A DNA stretch of 64,000 nt, taken from Rhodospirillales bacterium (lineage in GTDB: Bacteria > Pseudomonadota > Alphaproteobacteria > Reyranellales > Reyranellaceae). This document shows positions 53,547 through 62,239 of this stretch, one piece after another. The first letter of the stretch is position 1, and the number at the start of each line of letters is the position of its first letter. A program made the translations under genes and the position numbers. A model generated the notes under the pieces. The model worked only from the letters and a program-made list of their open reading frames with translations. It was not told where the DNA came from and made no database searches. The stretch covers positions 4,058,501-4,122,500 of the forward strand of contig CP064988.1 in assembly GCA_016699855.1 (NCBI GenBank), given 5' to 3'.

Positions 53547-54542
53547 ATGAAATTCAAGCAGCGCACCCTCGAAGCAATTGCCAACATGATCTGCGGTGAC
53601 GACAAGAATGGGATGCTCCCATTCTTCGGCTACCGCAGCAGCAGCTTCCTCACGCAATTCTTCGCTGACTGCGATACGGATTATCGACACGATGGAACGA
53701 CCCGTTTCTGGTGGGTCACGCTCACGCTCGAGAAAATCCTCAACGAGCCGCACCCTAACGCCACGACGCCTCCGAGTACGTTTAGCCGGGTTGTCGCGAC
53801 GCTGATGGACCAGGAGGATGCCAAGGACGAGCTGCATGATCGACCGGGCGCCTTGGCAAAACTCAACGCCGAGCTCAAGCGCGAGGGCTTTGAAGCGTTC
53901 TACGGCCCAGACCGGAAGTGCTACCTCCGGCATGTCGCGACGAACACCATCGCTATGGCGTCACCGAACCCGCACCGACCATTCTCGGCTGCGGAAATGG
54001 AGAAGCGCGAGCGACTCGGCGCGTATCTCGACCAATGTTCGGAAGATGACCTTATCGGCGAAGTGCTGCTGCCCCTGTTCCGGCAGCTTGGCTTCCATCG
54101 AATCTCGGCCGCCGACCATGAGGACAAGGCGCTCGAATACGGCAAGGACATATGGATGCGGTTCACACTGCCGACGCAGCACATCCTCTACTTCGGCATC
54201 CAGGCGAAAAAGGGAAAACTCGATGCGGCGGGTGTGAGCCGCAGCTCGAATGCCAATATCGCGGAGATCCTCAATCAAGCGACCATGATGCTCGGGCATG
54301 AGATCTTCGATCCGGAGCCCGGCCGCCGCGTCTTGGTCGACCATGCGTTCATTGTCGCCGGCGGCGAGATCACGAAGGCCGCGAAGAACTGGCTCGGGAA
54401 CAAACTCGATGCATCGAAGCGCAGTCAGGTCATGTTCATGGAACGCGACGACATCTTGAACCTCTACGTCGTCACAAACCTCCCTTTGCCGGGCGAAGCG
54501 CCGCGACCGAAGCCATCAGCTGATGACGAAATCCCATTTTGA
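53547..54542 (+). CDS. AbiJ-N-type/restriction-endonuclease-like defence protein
   Basis: A 331-residue protein. The first ~140 residues (KFKQRTLEAIANMICGD, GYRSSSFLTQFFADCDTDY, ETL-like EKILNEP, GFEAFYGPDRKCYLRHV) resemble the N-terminal domain found in AbiJ-like abortive infection proteins. The C-terminal half looks like a PD-(D/E)xK nuclease of the Mrr type: E197 and D201 in ALEYGKDIW, then Q219-x-K221 in YFGIQAKKGKLD. GC content is near 58%, well below the surroundings. The ATG at 53547 starts the recognised domain; a GTG at 53502 is the longer option. The assignment is by motif recall only. Confidence 0.55.
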   Translation: MKFKQRTLEAIANMICGDDKNGMLPFFGYRSSSFLTQFFADCDTDYRHDGTTRFWWVTLTLEKILNEPHPNATTPPSTFSRVVATLMDQEDAKDELHDRPGALAKLNAELKREGFEAFYGPDRKCYLRHVATNTIAMASPNPHRPFSAAEMEKRERLGAYLDQCSEDDLIGEVLLPLFRQLGFHRISAADHEDKALEYGKDIWMRFTLPTQHILYFGIQAKKGKLDAAGVSRSSNANIAEILNQATMMLGHEIFDPEPGRRVLVDHAFIVAGGEITKAAKNWLGNKLDASKRSQVMFMERDDILNLYVVTNLPLPGEAPRPKPSADDEIPF

Positions 54543-54624
54543 ACGGAAAGAGCGGAGCAATTGGTCAGCGGGTCTGTCGTAAACGACGTTTATGGGAGCT
54601 TTCGGTCATAATACAATCGGGTCA

Positions 54625-54684
54625 GGCCTGCAGAACGGCTCTATTGGCGTGCGGACGATCATCGAGTTTGCCATTTTGCAGACC
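54625..54684. repeat. family C hairpin element, right copy
   Basis: Starts GGCCTGCAGAACGGC, has 27 unrelated bases and ends TTTGCCATTTTGCAGACC. Orientation is the same as the left copy at 51280. It lies just after the defence-like gene. Confidence 0.8.
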
Positions 54685-54721
54685 TTGCCCCGCTACGCTA
54701 CCACATTGGTCTGTAACGTCG

Positions 54722-55096
54722 TCACTCCGACCGAGCCAAGAGGCCCGGTCGGAGCGAGCAGCTCAGCGCTGCGCGTGCTTCCATTTCACGTCCGTCGATT
54801 TCGACGCGCACAAGCCCATCTTCAACCAAAGGCGCGAGGTCGCGTGCGGCGAAGCGTGACAGTAGCTGGGCGGAGACATAGAAATCGTGCCAACGCCCGG
54901 CTCTCACGGCCTTGTCCGTAAATCCCCTGGTCCCTTTGAAGCTCGCAGCTCGCTGAATCGCGAACTGCACGATCCAGCGAGTCCGCGTCGGGTGGTCTTG
55001 ATCGACTACCTTAACCCAAACGTGGTGGTGCCTGCGCTTCGGCACGACCATGCTGTGAACGTGAGGGTTGCCCTTAAGAATATGAATAGTTGCCAT
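54722..55096 (-). CDS. small protein of unknown function, low GC
   Basis: A 124-residue protein starting ATIHILKGNPHVHSMVVPKRRH, with a charged, possibly nucleic-acid-binding middle. The ATG at 55096 has AAAGGGG six bases upstream; the frame also extends further 5' to 55228 but with no better start. Base composition is low for this genome. It lies outside the right family C element and may belong to the same acquired segment. No family is recognised. Confidence 0.5.
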   Translation of the reverse strand: MATIHILKGNPHVHSMVVPKRRHHHVWVKVVDQDHPTRTRWIVQFAIQRAASFKGTRGFTDKAVRAGRWHDFYVSAQLLSRFAARDLAPLVEDGLVRVEIDGREMEARAALSCSLRPGLLARSE

Positions 55097-55349
55097 GACG
55101 TACCCCTTTCGCGGGATGCGTCCTCGATTAAATAAGGTTGGGGCTGGGAGGACGCACAGGCAACCGACAACCTTCGCATCGATCGTGATGCGAACCGTTG
55201 GTCGGTCCCCGTTTTCTCGGGGATTCAAGCCTAGTGCCGGGTCTTGCTTTCATCCGACTTCAAGTCGGATGCGCCCTCCGTGCTTGTACTTGGTGTCGAT
55301 CGCTATTTTTGCAAGGTGCGGGGCTACGCGTCTTTGGGCATCCTTCCCC
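55097..55349. other. intergenic stretch with two short hairpins
   Basis: It contains hairpin TCCCCG/CGGGGA (55206–55223, loop TTTTCT) and an almost perfect palindrome of 10-base arms around one base at 55251–55271. Neither has a T-run. No gene is seen. The stretch is rather AT-rich like the neighbouring small gene. Confidence 0.5.
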
Positions 55350-57479
55350 CTAAAGCGCCTTCGCCCAGTCGCGCAGCACGAATTTCTGCACCTTGCCGGT
55401 GCTGGTCTTGGGCAGGTCGCGGAACACCACGGTGCGCGGGATCTTGAAGCCGGCCATGCTGGCGCGGCAATGGGCGATGATCTCCTCGGCGGTGGCGCTG
55501 GCGCCGGGCTTGAGCACGACGAAGGCGCAGGGCGTCTCGCCCCATTTCGCGTCGGGCCGGCCGACCACGGCGGCCTCGAGCACGGCGGGGTGCTGGTACA
55601 GCGCGCCCTCGACCTCGATGGTCGAGATGTTCTCGCCGCCTGAAATGATGATGTCCTTGGAGCGGTCGCGCAGCTCGATGTAGCCGTCGGGATGCGCCAC
55701 GCCGAGATCGCCGGAGTGGAACCAGCCGCCCTCGAACGCCTCCCTCGTGGCGGCGGGGTTCTTCAGGTAGCCCTTCATCACCAGATTGCCGCGGAAGAAC
55801 ACCTCGCCCATCGTGGCGCCGTCGCGCGGCACCGGCAGCAGCGTCGCGGGATCGAGCACGGCGACGGCGTCCTCGGCGGCGTAGCGCACGCCTTGGCGCG
55901 CCTTGATGCGGGCGCGCTCGTCGCTGGGCAGTTCGTCCCACTCGTCGCGCCAGGCGCAGATCGTGGCCGGGCCATAGACCTCGGTCAGGCCGTAGACATG
56001 CGTGATGTGGAAGCCCTGCTTCTCGACGGCCTCCAGCACGGCGGCCGGCGGCGGGGCCGCGGCGGTCATGAACTGCACGGTGCGCGCCAGCCTGCGGCGC
56101 TCGGAATCGGCGGCGTTGATGATGAAGCCGAGGATGATCGGCGCGCCGCACATGTGCGTCACGTCCTCGTCGGCCAGCGCGTCGAAGATGTTCTTCGCGG
56201 CGACCTTGCGCAGGCAGACGCTGGTGCCGGCGACCAGCGCCAGGGTCCACGGGAAGCACCAGCCGTTGCAGTGGAACATCGGCAGCGTCCACAGGTAGCG
56301 CGGGTGCATGCCCATCGCCCATTGCGTGGCGTTGCCGTAGGCCGACAGCGTGGCGCCGCGGTGGTGGAACACCACGCCCTTGGGATTGCCCGTCGTGCCC
56401 GAGGTGTAGTTGAGCGCGATGGCGTTCCACTCGTCGGTGGGATAGCGCCACTCGTAGTCGGGATCGCCGCCGGCGATGAAGTCCTCGTAGGTGGTCGCGC
56501 CGACCGGCGCGCCGCTCTCGGCGGCGGGATCGTCGATGTCGATCACCAGCGGCTTGACCTTGGCCAGCGCCAGCGCGTCGGCGGCGACGCGGTGGTACTC
56601 GCGGTCGACGATCAGAACTTTCGTCTCGCTGTGGTCGAGGATGAAGGCGATCATCGCGGCGTCGAGCCGGGTGTTGAGCGCGTTGATCACCGCGCCGCAC
56701 ATCGGCACGCCGAAATGCGCCTCGTAGATCTCCGGGATGTTGGGCGCCATCACCGCGACCGTGTCGCCCACGCCGATGCCGGCCTTCTCCAGCGCCGAGG
56801 CCAGCCGACGGCAGCGCGCGTAGGTGTCGGCCCAAGTGTAGCGCCGCGCGCCGTGCACGATGCTGGGCCGGTCCGGATAGACGCTGGCGGTGCGCTCGAG
56901 GAACTGCAGCGGCGTCAGCGCGGCGAAATTGGCGGCGTTCTTGTCGAGGTCGCGCTCGAAGATGTTGGGATTGGGCGCGGCGCCGGAGCGTCCCGCCACC
57001 GGCCGCGGCGCGGGATTGCGCGCGACCGAGGGCCGCGCCTTGACCGGCCGGCGTCCGGCCAGCGCCCGCGACGCCACCAGCGCGCGCTTGCCGGCTGATG
57101 CGGCGATCGGCTTGGCGGCGGGCTTCGGCGCCGGCTTCGCGGCGGGTCTCGGCGCCGTCTTCGCGGCGGCGACGCGTTTGGCGGACGCGGATTTCGGCGT
57201 CGGCTTCGCGGCGACGACGCCTCTGGCGGCGACCTGCTGCGGTGCGGGTTTCGTCGGCGCCGATCTTTTCGGGGCGGGATTCTTCGGCGCTGACGTCTTC
57301 GGCGCGGCCTTCCTGAGCGCGGGCTTGCGCGCCGCTGCGGGCGTCGCCTTCGCGGCGGATTTGCGTTTGACGGGGGCCTTCGCCGGCTTCTTCGCGACCT
57401 TGGCGGTCGATCCGCGCGCGGCGCCCGTCGCCGCCGTGCCGCCGCGTCCGCTTTTGCCGCCCGCCTTGCGCTTCGCCAT
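55350..57479 (-). CDS. acyl-CoA synthetase with a lysine/alanine-rich N-terminal tail
   Basis: A 709-residue AMP-forming acyl-CoA synthetase. The enzyme part starts near residue 170 and has the ATP site YTSGTTGNPKGV, the acyl-binding MFHCNGWCFPWTLA, HVYGLTEVYGPAT, the hinge RDRSKDIIISGGENIS and the catalytic lysine in KTSTGKVQKF. This set is typical of medium/long-chain fatty acyl-CoA synthases. The first ~165 residues are a disordered, basic Lys/Ala/Pro/Arg tail (AKRKAGG…KKPAKAPVKRKSAAK…RPAAKPAPKP) like histone H1 or PHA-granule proteins. Relatives are about 540 residues, so the tail is an addition. The start ATG at 57479 is certain from frame. Confidence 0.85.
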   Translation of the reverse strand: MAKRKAGGKSGRGGTAATGAARGSTAKVAKKPAKAPVKRKSAAKATPAAARKPALRKAAPKTSAPKNPAPKRSAPTKPAPQQVAARGVVAAKPTPKSASAKRVAAAKTAPRPAAKPAPKPAAKPIAASAGKRALVASRALAGRRPVKARPSVARNPAPRPVAGRSGAAPNPNIFERDLDKNAANFAALTPLQFLERTASVYPDRPSIVHGARRYTWADTYARCRRLASALEKAGIGVGDTVAVMAPNIPEIYEAHFGVPMCGAVINALNTRLDAAMIAFILDHSETKVLIVDREYHRVAADALALAKVKPLVIDIDDPAAESGAPVGATTYEDFIAGGDPDYEWRYPTDEWNAIALNYTSGTTGNPKGVVFHHRGATLSAYGNATQWAMGMHPRYLWTLPMFHCNGWCFPWTLALVAGTSVCLRKVAAKNIFDALADEDVTHMCGAPIILGFIINAADSERRRLARTVQFMTAAAPPPAAVLEAVEKQGFHITHVYGLTEVYGPATICAWRDEWDELPSDERARIKARQGVRYAAEDAVAVLDPATLLPVPRDGATMGEVFFRGNLVMKGYLKNPAATREAFEGGWFHSGDLGVAHPDGYIELRDRSKDIIISGGENISTIEVEGALYQHPAVLEAAVVGRPDAKWGETPCAFVVLKPGASATAEEIIAHCRASMAGFKIPRTVVFRDLPKTSTGKVQKFVLRDWAKAL

Positions 57480-57567
57480 CTCACCCACTCCGCGTCCGGT
57501 CCACCGCGGCCGCGAATTTCGCACATCGCGGCGGCGCCGTCCAGCGCCGCCGGGGCGGCTGGCGTGT

Positions 57568-57780
57568 CTTCCTCCCTCTCCGCCCGCTTGCGGGGGAGAG
57601 GGAAGGGGCCCATGCGAAGCATGGGAAGGGTGAGGTGGGTCGTCGTGACAGCGAGGCGTTCGATATGGACGTCCGTCGCCCTTCCATCCGCACCGACACG
57701 GATACGGCGACCACCTCACCCTCCCACGCCTTCGGCGCGGGCCCCTCCCTCTCCCCCACTTCGTGGCGGAGAGGGAAGAA
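57568..57780. repeat. family B inverted repeat
   Basis: Arms at 57568–57638 and 57711–57780 are imperfect reverse complements, each with an inner hairpin (left arm CGCTTGCGGGGGAGAGGG-type, right arm CCCTCTCCCCCACTTCGTGGC-type). Sequence relates to the copy at 46488. It fills the gap between the synthetase and the solute receptor gene. Confidence 0.75.
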
Positions 57781-57790
57781 AGGCGCGCCG

Positions 57791-58758
57791 CTACTCCAGC
57801 TTGAGGTCGAGGTCCTTGATGAGCTTGGCGAAGTAGGCGGTGTCGTCGGACACCTGCTTGGCGAACACCTCGGTCGGCTGGTGGTGGACGGCCTGGGCCA
57901 CCAGCGCCAGCTTGTCCTTGACGTCGGGCATCGCCGCGATGCGGCCGAGCTCGGTCGAGAGCTTGGCGACGATCGCCGGCGGCATGCCTTTGGGCCCGAA
58001 CAGGCCGAACCAGCTGCGATCGCGGAAATCCTGGATGTCGAGGCCCAGCTCGCGGGCGGTCGGCGTGTCGGGGATGTCGGGCAGCCGCGCGCTGGTCGCG
58101 GCCAGCATGGCGCGCACCTTGCCGGCCTTGGCCTGCGGCAGGAACGAGGGGTCGAACACCATGTGGATGCGGCCCGCCATCACGTCGCCGACCGCGTCGA
58201 CGATGGTCTTGTAGGGCGCGTGCTGCATCTTGATGCCGGCGACGCTGGTCAGCACCTCGCCGGTGAGATGCGTGATGGTGCCCAGCCCGGACGAGCCGAA
58301 CCAGAACTTGCCGGGGTTGGCCTTGGCCAGCGCCACGAACTCCGGCCACGTCCTCACGCCCAGCTCGTTGGTGACGTAGACCACCAGCAGCGGCGTCGAC
58401 AGCCGCGCCACCGGCATCAGGGCGGCGGGATCGTAGGGCACCTTCCGCACGGTGGGCGTGATCGACATGATCGCGGTCGGCGACAGCAGGTAGGTGTAGC
58501 CGTCGGCCGGCGCGGCCGCGACCATCTGCGCGCCGACGCCGCCCGAGGCGCCGGGCTTGTTCTCGATCACGACCTGCTGGCCGAAGGCCTGCGTCAGCTT
58601 CTCGCCGTAGATGCGCAGCACCTGGTCGGCCGAGCCGCCGGGGCCGTAGGGCACGATCATGCGGACCGGCTTCTCCGGCCACGCCGCCTGGGCGCGGGCG
58701 CCGGCGGCGGACGAGAGCAGGGCGAGGCCGCCCAGGGCGCGGTGCGACGACGTATCAT
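57791..58758 (-). pseudogene. Bug-family (tripartite tricarboxylate) solute receptor, frame broken in the signal
   Basis: The mature part reads WPEKPVRMIVPYGPGGSADQ, IENKPGASGGVGAQMVA, MPVARLSTPLLVVYVTNE and ends KLIKDLDLKLE, the Bug/TctC layout of about 300 residues that binds organic acids in the periplasm. An ATG at 58758 with GGAGG seven bases upstream opens MIRRRTA, but the expected signal (LGGLALLSSAAGARAQ) is in another frame; the break lies in the short run at 58740–58748 and corresponds to one added or two lost bases. The unbroken frame otherwise has a distant ATG at 58930. No membrane partner genes (tctA/B) are nearby. Confidence 0.75.
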
Positions 58759-58913
58759 CCGGTTTCCTCCGATGGCGGCCTTGGCGGCGGCTTCGCGCGG
58801 ATGCTATCGCGGCCGCCGCCGGCGGTGGAAGGGGCGCGACAGCACGGCAGTTGCCCCGGCCGCGCCGCGGCTCGTAAATGAGGGCAACGAACACGCGGAA
58901 CGAGGGAACGACC

Positions 58914-60818
58914 ATGGCCGCAGGCGACATCTACCGGGCGCTGCACGCGCGCTCGCTCGCCGATCCCGAGGGTTTCTGGCTGGAGCAGGCGCGGGAGATC
59001 GCGTGGACCAAGGCGCCGACGCGGGCGCTGGACCCGTCGCGGGCGCCGTTCTACCGCTGGTTCCCCGACGGCGAGCTCAACACCTGCCACAACGCGCTGG
59101 ACCGCCATGTCGAGGCCGGCCACGGCGCGCGCAAGGCGCTGATCTACGACTCGCCGGTCACCGGGACCCAGCGGACCTACAGCTACGCCGAGCTGCGCGA
59201 CGCCGTGGCCGAGCTGGCCGGCGCGATCGCGGCGCTGGGCGTGGGCAAGGGCGACCGCGTCATCATCTACATGCCGATGGTGGCCGAGGCGGCGATGGCG
59301 ATGCTGGCCTGCGCCCGGCTCGGCGCCGTCCACTCCGTCGTGTTCGGCGGCTTCGCGGCCAACGAGCTGGCGACCCGCATCGACGATTGCGCGCCGAAGC
59401 TGATCATGGCGGCGTCCTGCGGCATCGAGCCGGGCCGCATCGTCGCCTACAAGCCGCTGCTCGACCAGGCGATCGCGCTGGCGGCGCACAAGGTGCCGAA
59501 GGTGCTGATGCTGCGGCGGCCGCAGGCCGAAGCGGCGATGACCGAGGGCCGCGACGTCGACTGGGCGACGTTCGTGCCGGGCAAGCCCAAGGCCGCCTGC
59601 GTGCCGGTCAAGGCGACCGATCCGCTGTACATCCTCTACACCTCGGGCACGACCGGGCAGCCCAAGGGCGTGGTGCGCGACAACGGCGGCTACTGCGTGG
59701 CGCTGCAATGGTCGATGCCCAACCTCTACGGCGTGAAGCCCGGCGAGGTCTGGTGGTGCGCCTCGGACGTGGGCTGGGTCGTCGGCCACAGCTACATCGT
59801 CTACGGCCCGCTGATCCACGGCGCCACCAGCGTGCTGTACGAGGGCAAGCCGGTCGGCACGCCCGACGCGGGCGCGTTCTGGCGCGTGATCGCCGAGCAC
59901 GGCGCGGTGGCGCTGTTCACCGCGCCGACCGCGTTCCGCGCCATCAAGAAGGAGGACCCGCAGGGCACCTTCGTGAAGAAATACGATCTGTCGAAATTCC
60001 GCACCCTGTTCCTCGCCGGCGAGCGCGGCGATCCGCCGACCATCGAATGGGCGCAGGGCCTGCTGGGCGTGCCCGTCATCGACCATTGGTGGCAGACCGA
60101 GACCGGCTGGCCGATCTGCGGCAATTTCCAGGGGCTCGACCCGATGCCGGTGAAGCTGGGCTCGACGGCGGTGCCGTCGCCGGGCTGGAAGATCGAGGTG
60201 CTGGACGAGCGCGGCCATCCCGTGAAGGCCAACGAGATCGGCGCGCTGGTGGCGAAGCTGCCGATGCCGCCGGGCGCGCTGCCGACCTTGTGGAACGCCG
60301 ACGAGCGCTTCCGGCAGGCCTACCTCGCGGAGTACCCCGGCTACTACAAGAGCGGCGACGCGGGCTTCATCGACGAGGACGGCTACGTCTCGGTGATGAC
60401 GCGGGTCGACGACGTCATCAACGTCGCCGGCCACCGGCTCTCGACCGGGCAGATGGAGGAGGTGCTGGGCGCCCATCCCGACGTCGCGGAATGCGCGGTG
60501 ATCGGCGTCGCCGACGAGCTCAAGGGCCAGGTGCCGCTGGGCTTCCTCGTGCTCAAGGCCGGCACCGGACGGCCCGACGCCGAGATCGTCGCCGACGTGG
60601 TCAAGATGGTGCGCGAGCGCATCGGGCCGGTGGCGTTCTTCAAATCGGCCGTCGTCGTGCCGCGGCTGCCCAAGACGCGCTCCGGCAAGATCCTGCGCGG
60701 CACCATGCAGAAGGTCGCCGACTCGCAGGAGTTCAAGACGCCGGCCACGATCGACGACCCGATGATCCTCGGCGAGATCCGCGAGGCGCTGCGCCCGATC
60801 GGCTACGCGAAGGCGTAG
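58914..60818 (+). CDS. prpE: propionyl-CoA synthetase
   Basis: A 634-residue acyl-CoA synthetase of the acetyl/propionyl type. The core holds YTSGTTGQPKGVVRDNGGYC, the 'WWQTETGWPI' motif, SGDAGFIDEDGYVSVMTRVDDVINVAGHRLST and the C-terminal lysine KTRSGKILRG. Compared with acetyl-CoA synthetase, the pattern WWCASDVGWVVGHSYIVYGPL fits the propionyl-type. It activates propionate with CoA and ATP. GAGGGA precedes the ATG at 58914; it is divergent from the solute receptor gene. Acetate or acrylate are also possible substrates. Confidence 0.88.
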   Translation: MAAGDIYRALHARSLADPEGFWLEQAREIAWTKAPTRALDPSRAPFYRWFPDGELNTCHNALDRHVEAGHGARKALIYDSPVTGTQRTYSYAELRDAVAELAGAIAALGVGKGDRVIIYMPMVAEAAMAMLACARLGAVHSVVFGGFAANELATRIDDCAPKLIMAASCGIEPGRIVAYKPLLDQAIALAAHKVPKVLMLRRPQAEAAMTEGRDVDWATFVPGKPKAACVPVKATDPLYILYTSGTTGQPKGVVRDNGGYCVALQWSMPNLYGVKPGEVWWCASDVGWVVGHSYIVYGPLIHGATSVLYEGKPVGTPDAGAFWRVIAEHGAVALFTAPTAFRAIKKEDPQGTFVKKYDLSKFRTLFLAGERGDPPTIEWAQGLLGVPVIDHWWQTETGWPICGNFQGLDPMPVKLGSTAVPSPGWKIEVLDERGHPVKANEIGALVAKLPMPPGALPTLWNADERFRQAYLAEYPGYYKSGDAGFIDEDGYVSVMTRVDDVINVAGHRLSTGQMEEVLGAHPDVAECAVIGVADELKGQVPLGFLVLKAGTGRPDAEIVADVVKMVRERIGPVAFFKSAVVVPRLPKTRSGKILRGTMQKVADSQEFKTPATIDDPMILGEIREALRPIGYAKA

Positions 60819-60870
60819 GGGGGAGCGGACCGGCCGAGGTGGCGCCGCGTCATTCCCGGCGCTTGCGACC

Positions 60871-60935
60871 GTCATCCCGAGCGCCGCGAGGGATCTTCCT
60901 TTTGCCAAAAGATCCCTCGCGGCGCTCGGGATGAC
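60871..60935. repeat. family A palindromic repeat, best complete copy
   Basis: Two 27-base arms (60871–60897 and 60909–60935) are perfect reverse complements around an 11-base loop; the arms hold GTCATCCCGAGCGC and GAGGGATCTT. It lies 53 bases after prpE and could act as a terminator. This copy defines the family A repeat. Confidence 0.9.
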
Positions 60936-61047
60936 GGGAGGAACGTCGCGCGCATGAACCTCCGCATTGTGTCGATGCGTGTATGTGGGGCTTGGAGCCA
61001 CACCCGCGACATCGGCTTCCGGAGTCTCGTCGCTATTTCCGGCTCCG

Positions 61048-61069
61048 CTGTCATCCCGAGCGCAGCGAG
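61048..61069. repeat. family A palindrome, left half (split by IS110)
   Basis: CTGTCATCCC…GCAGCGAG, 22 bases. The right part starts at 62240 behind the IS110-family element. Joined, they give a perfect palindrome with 31-base arms. Confidence 0.85.
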
Positions 61070-61084
61070 CAACCGTGGTCGAAG

Positions 61085-62026
61085 TCAAGCGGCGAGGCGG
61101 GGCGTCCACGGGATGTCGTCGCGGATCATGGCGTTGAGGGTGACGACGATCTTTCGGGCGCAGGCCATGCAGACGAGCTGGAAGGGCTTGCCGTCGGCGC
61201 GGAGCCGCTCGGCGAAGGCCTTGATGTCGGGGTTGAAGCGCATGGCGTTGAGGGCGGCCATGTGGAGGACCTCGACGAGACCGTCGCGGCCGCCGCGGAC
61301 GGTGGCGCGGGCGCGGCCGGCGCCGCTCCTGCGGTCGGCGGGGGCGGTGCCGGCGAGATGGGCGGCCTGCCGGCGGGTCAGGGAGCCGAGCTCGGGCAGC
61401 ACGGCGAGCACGCTGGCGGCGAGCACCGGGCCGACGCCGCACATCGAGCGCATGAGGGAGGCCTTGCGGCGGCATTCGCCGTCGGCCTCGATCGCGGCGG
61501 CGATGTCGGCGTCGAGGGCCTTGAGGCGGCCCTCCAGGCCGGCGCGGTGCGCGAGGACGAGTTCGCGCAACGCCGGCTCGCGCAGGTGCTCGAGCTGGTT
61601 GCGTGCGTCGTCGACGGCCTTGCGCAGCATCGCGCGCACGCGCAGGAACTCGGCCAGGCGGCGCCCCGGGCGGCCGGCGGACGACGCCGGCCTCGGGAAG
61701 TGCCGGGTGAAGAGGGCGATCACCCGGGCGTCGATCGGATCGGTCTTGGCCAGCACGCCGGCGGCCTCGGCGAAGCGCCGCACGCGGCGCGGGTTGAGCA
61801 GGTGGATCCGCCAGTCGCCGTCGGCGAGGCCGTCCAGCACCTCCTGCTCGTACCCGCCGCTGGCCTCCAAGGCGATGTCCGTGACGCCCGCCTCCCGGCA
61901 GCGCCCGCGCAGCGCCGCCAGGCCGCGCCCGTCGCGCGGCACCACGAAGGCGCCGCCATCCGGCATGACGACGTCGAGCTTCGCCTTGCTGACGTCGATG
62001 CCGGCCACTGCTATCGTCGTGTCCAT
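61085..62026 (-). CDS. IS110-family (DEDD) transposase
   Basis: A 313-residue transposase. The RuvC-like DEDD domain is at the start: AVAGIDVSKAKLDVVM (first Asp), DIALEASGGYEQEVLDGLAD (Glu) and VLAKTDPIDARVIALF (the two Asp). The C-terminal part holds MCGVGPVLAASVLAVLPELG and the presumed serine in ADRRSGAGRAR. IS110 enzymes move DNA with an element-encoded bridge RNA. The start at 62026 is chosen by alignment with the family's start, although its ribosome site is weak. The gene is complete. Confidence 0.92.
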   Translation of the reverse strand: MDTTIAVAGIDVSKAKLDVVMPDGGAFVVPRDGRGLAALRGRCREAGVTDIALEASGGYEQEVLDGLADGDWRIHLLNPRRVRRFAEAAGVLAKTDPIDARVIALFTRHFPRPASSAGRPGRRLAEFLRVRAMLRKAVDDARNQLEHLREPALRELVLAHRAGLEGRLKALDADIAAAIEADGECRRKASLMRSMCGVGPVLAASVLAVLPELGSLTRRQAAHLAGTAPADRRSGAGRARATVRGGRDGLVEVLHMAALNAMRFNPDIKAFAERLRADGKPFQLVCMACARKIVVTLNAMIRDDIPWTPRLAA

Positions 62027-62239
62027 CTTCGTGACCCCATCTTGCATGCGGTTTGCGACCAGCCAACCGTTCGGGCTTTGCGAAGAAGGCGACGCGCGCA
62101 CCATGCTCGCTGTCGGGGTCCCTGGGGGCCGCCGGATATCCGTCGGGCTACGCGCCGCCGACGCGCGCCGGGGGTGGCCACCCCCGGCGCGCGTCACCGC
62201 CACTCTGGCATCGCCAGCGAGGCGGAAACACCATGCAAG
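62027..62239 (-). ncRNA. candidate bridge-RNA region of the IS110 element
   Basis: This untranslated stretch lies just upstream of the transposase inside the element, the place where members of the IS110 group encode their bridge RNA. It has a perfect 36-base palindrome at 62160–62195 and a CGGATATCCG palindrome near 62142. No promoter or loops have been verified, so the RNA is inferred from position and structure. Confidence 0.4.

Larger units (their letters stand above)
61070..62239. mobile_element. IS110-family insertion sequence
   Basis: About 1170 bases, bounded by the two halves of a family A palindrome. It contains one intact transposase gene (minus strand) and some 210 untranslated bases upstream of it. 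There are no terminal inverted repeats and no long target duplication, as expected for the family. Ends are set from the palindrome and are accurate to about one or two bases. Confidence 0.85.

Noticed and set aside
55206..55271. Rho-independent terminators
   Set aside because: The two hairpins lack a T-run on either strand at the right side.
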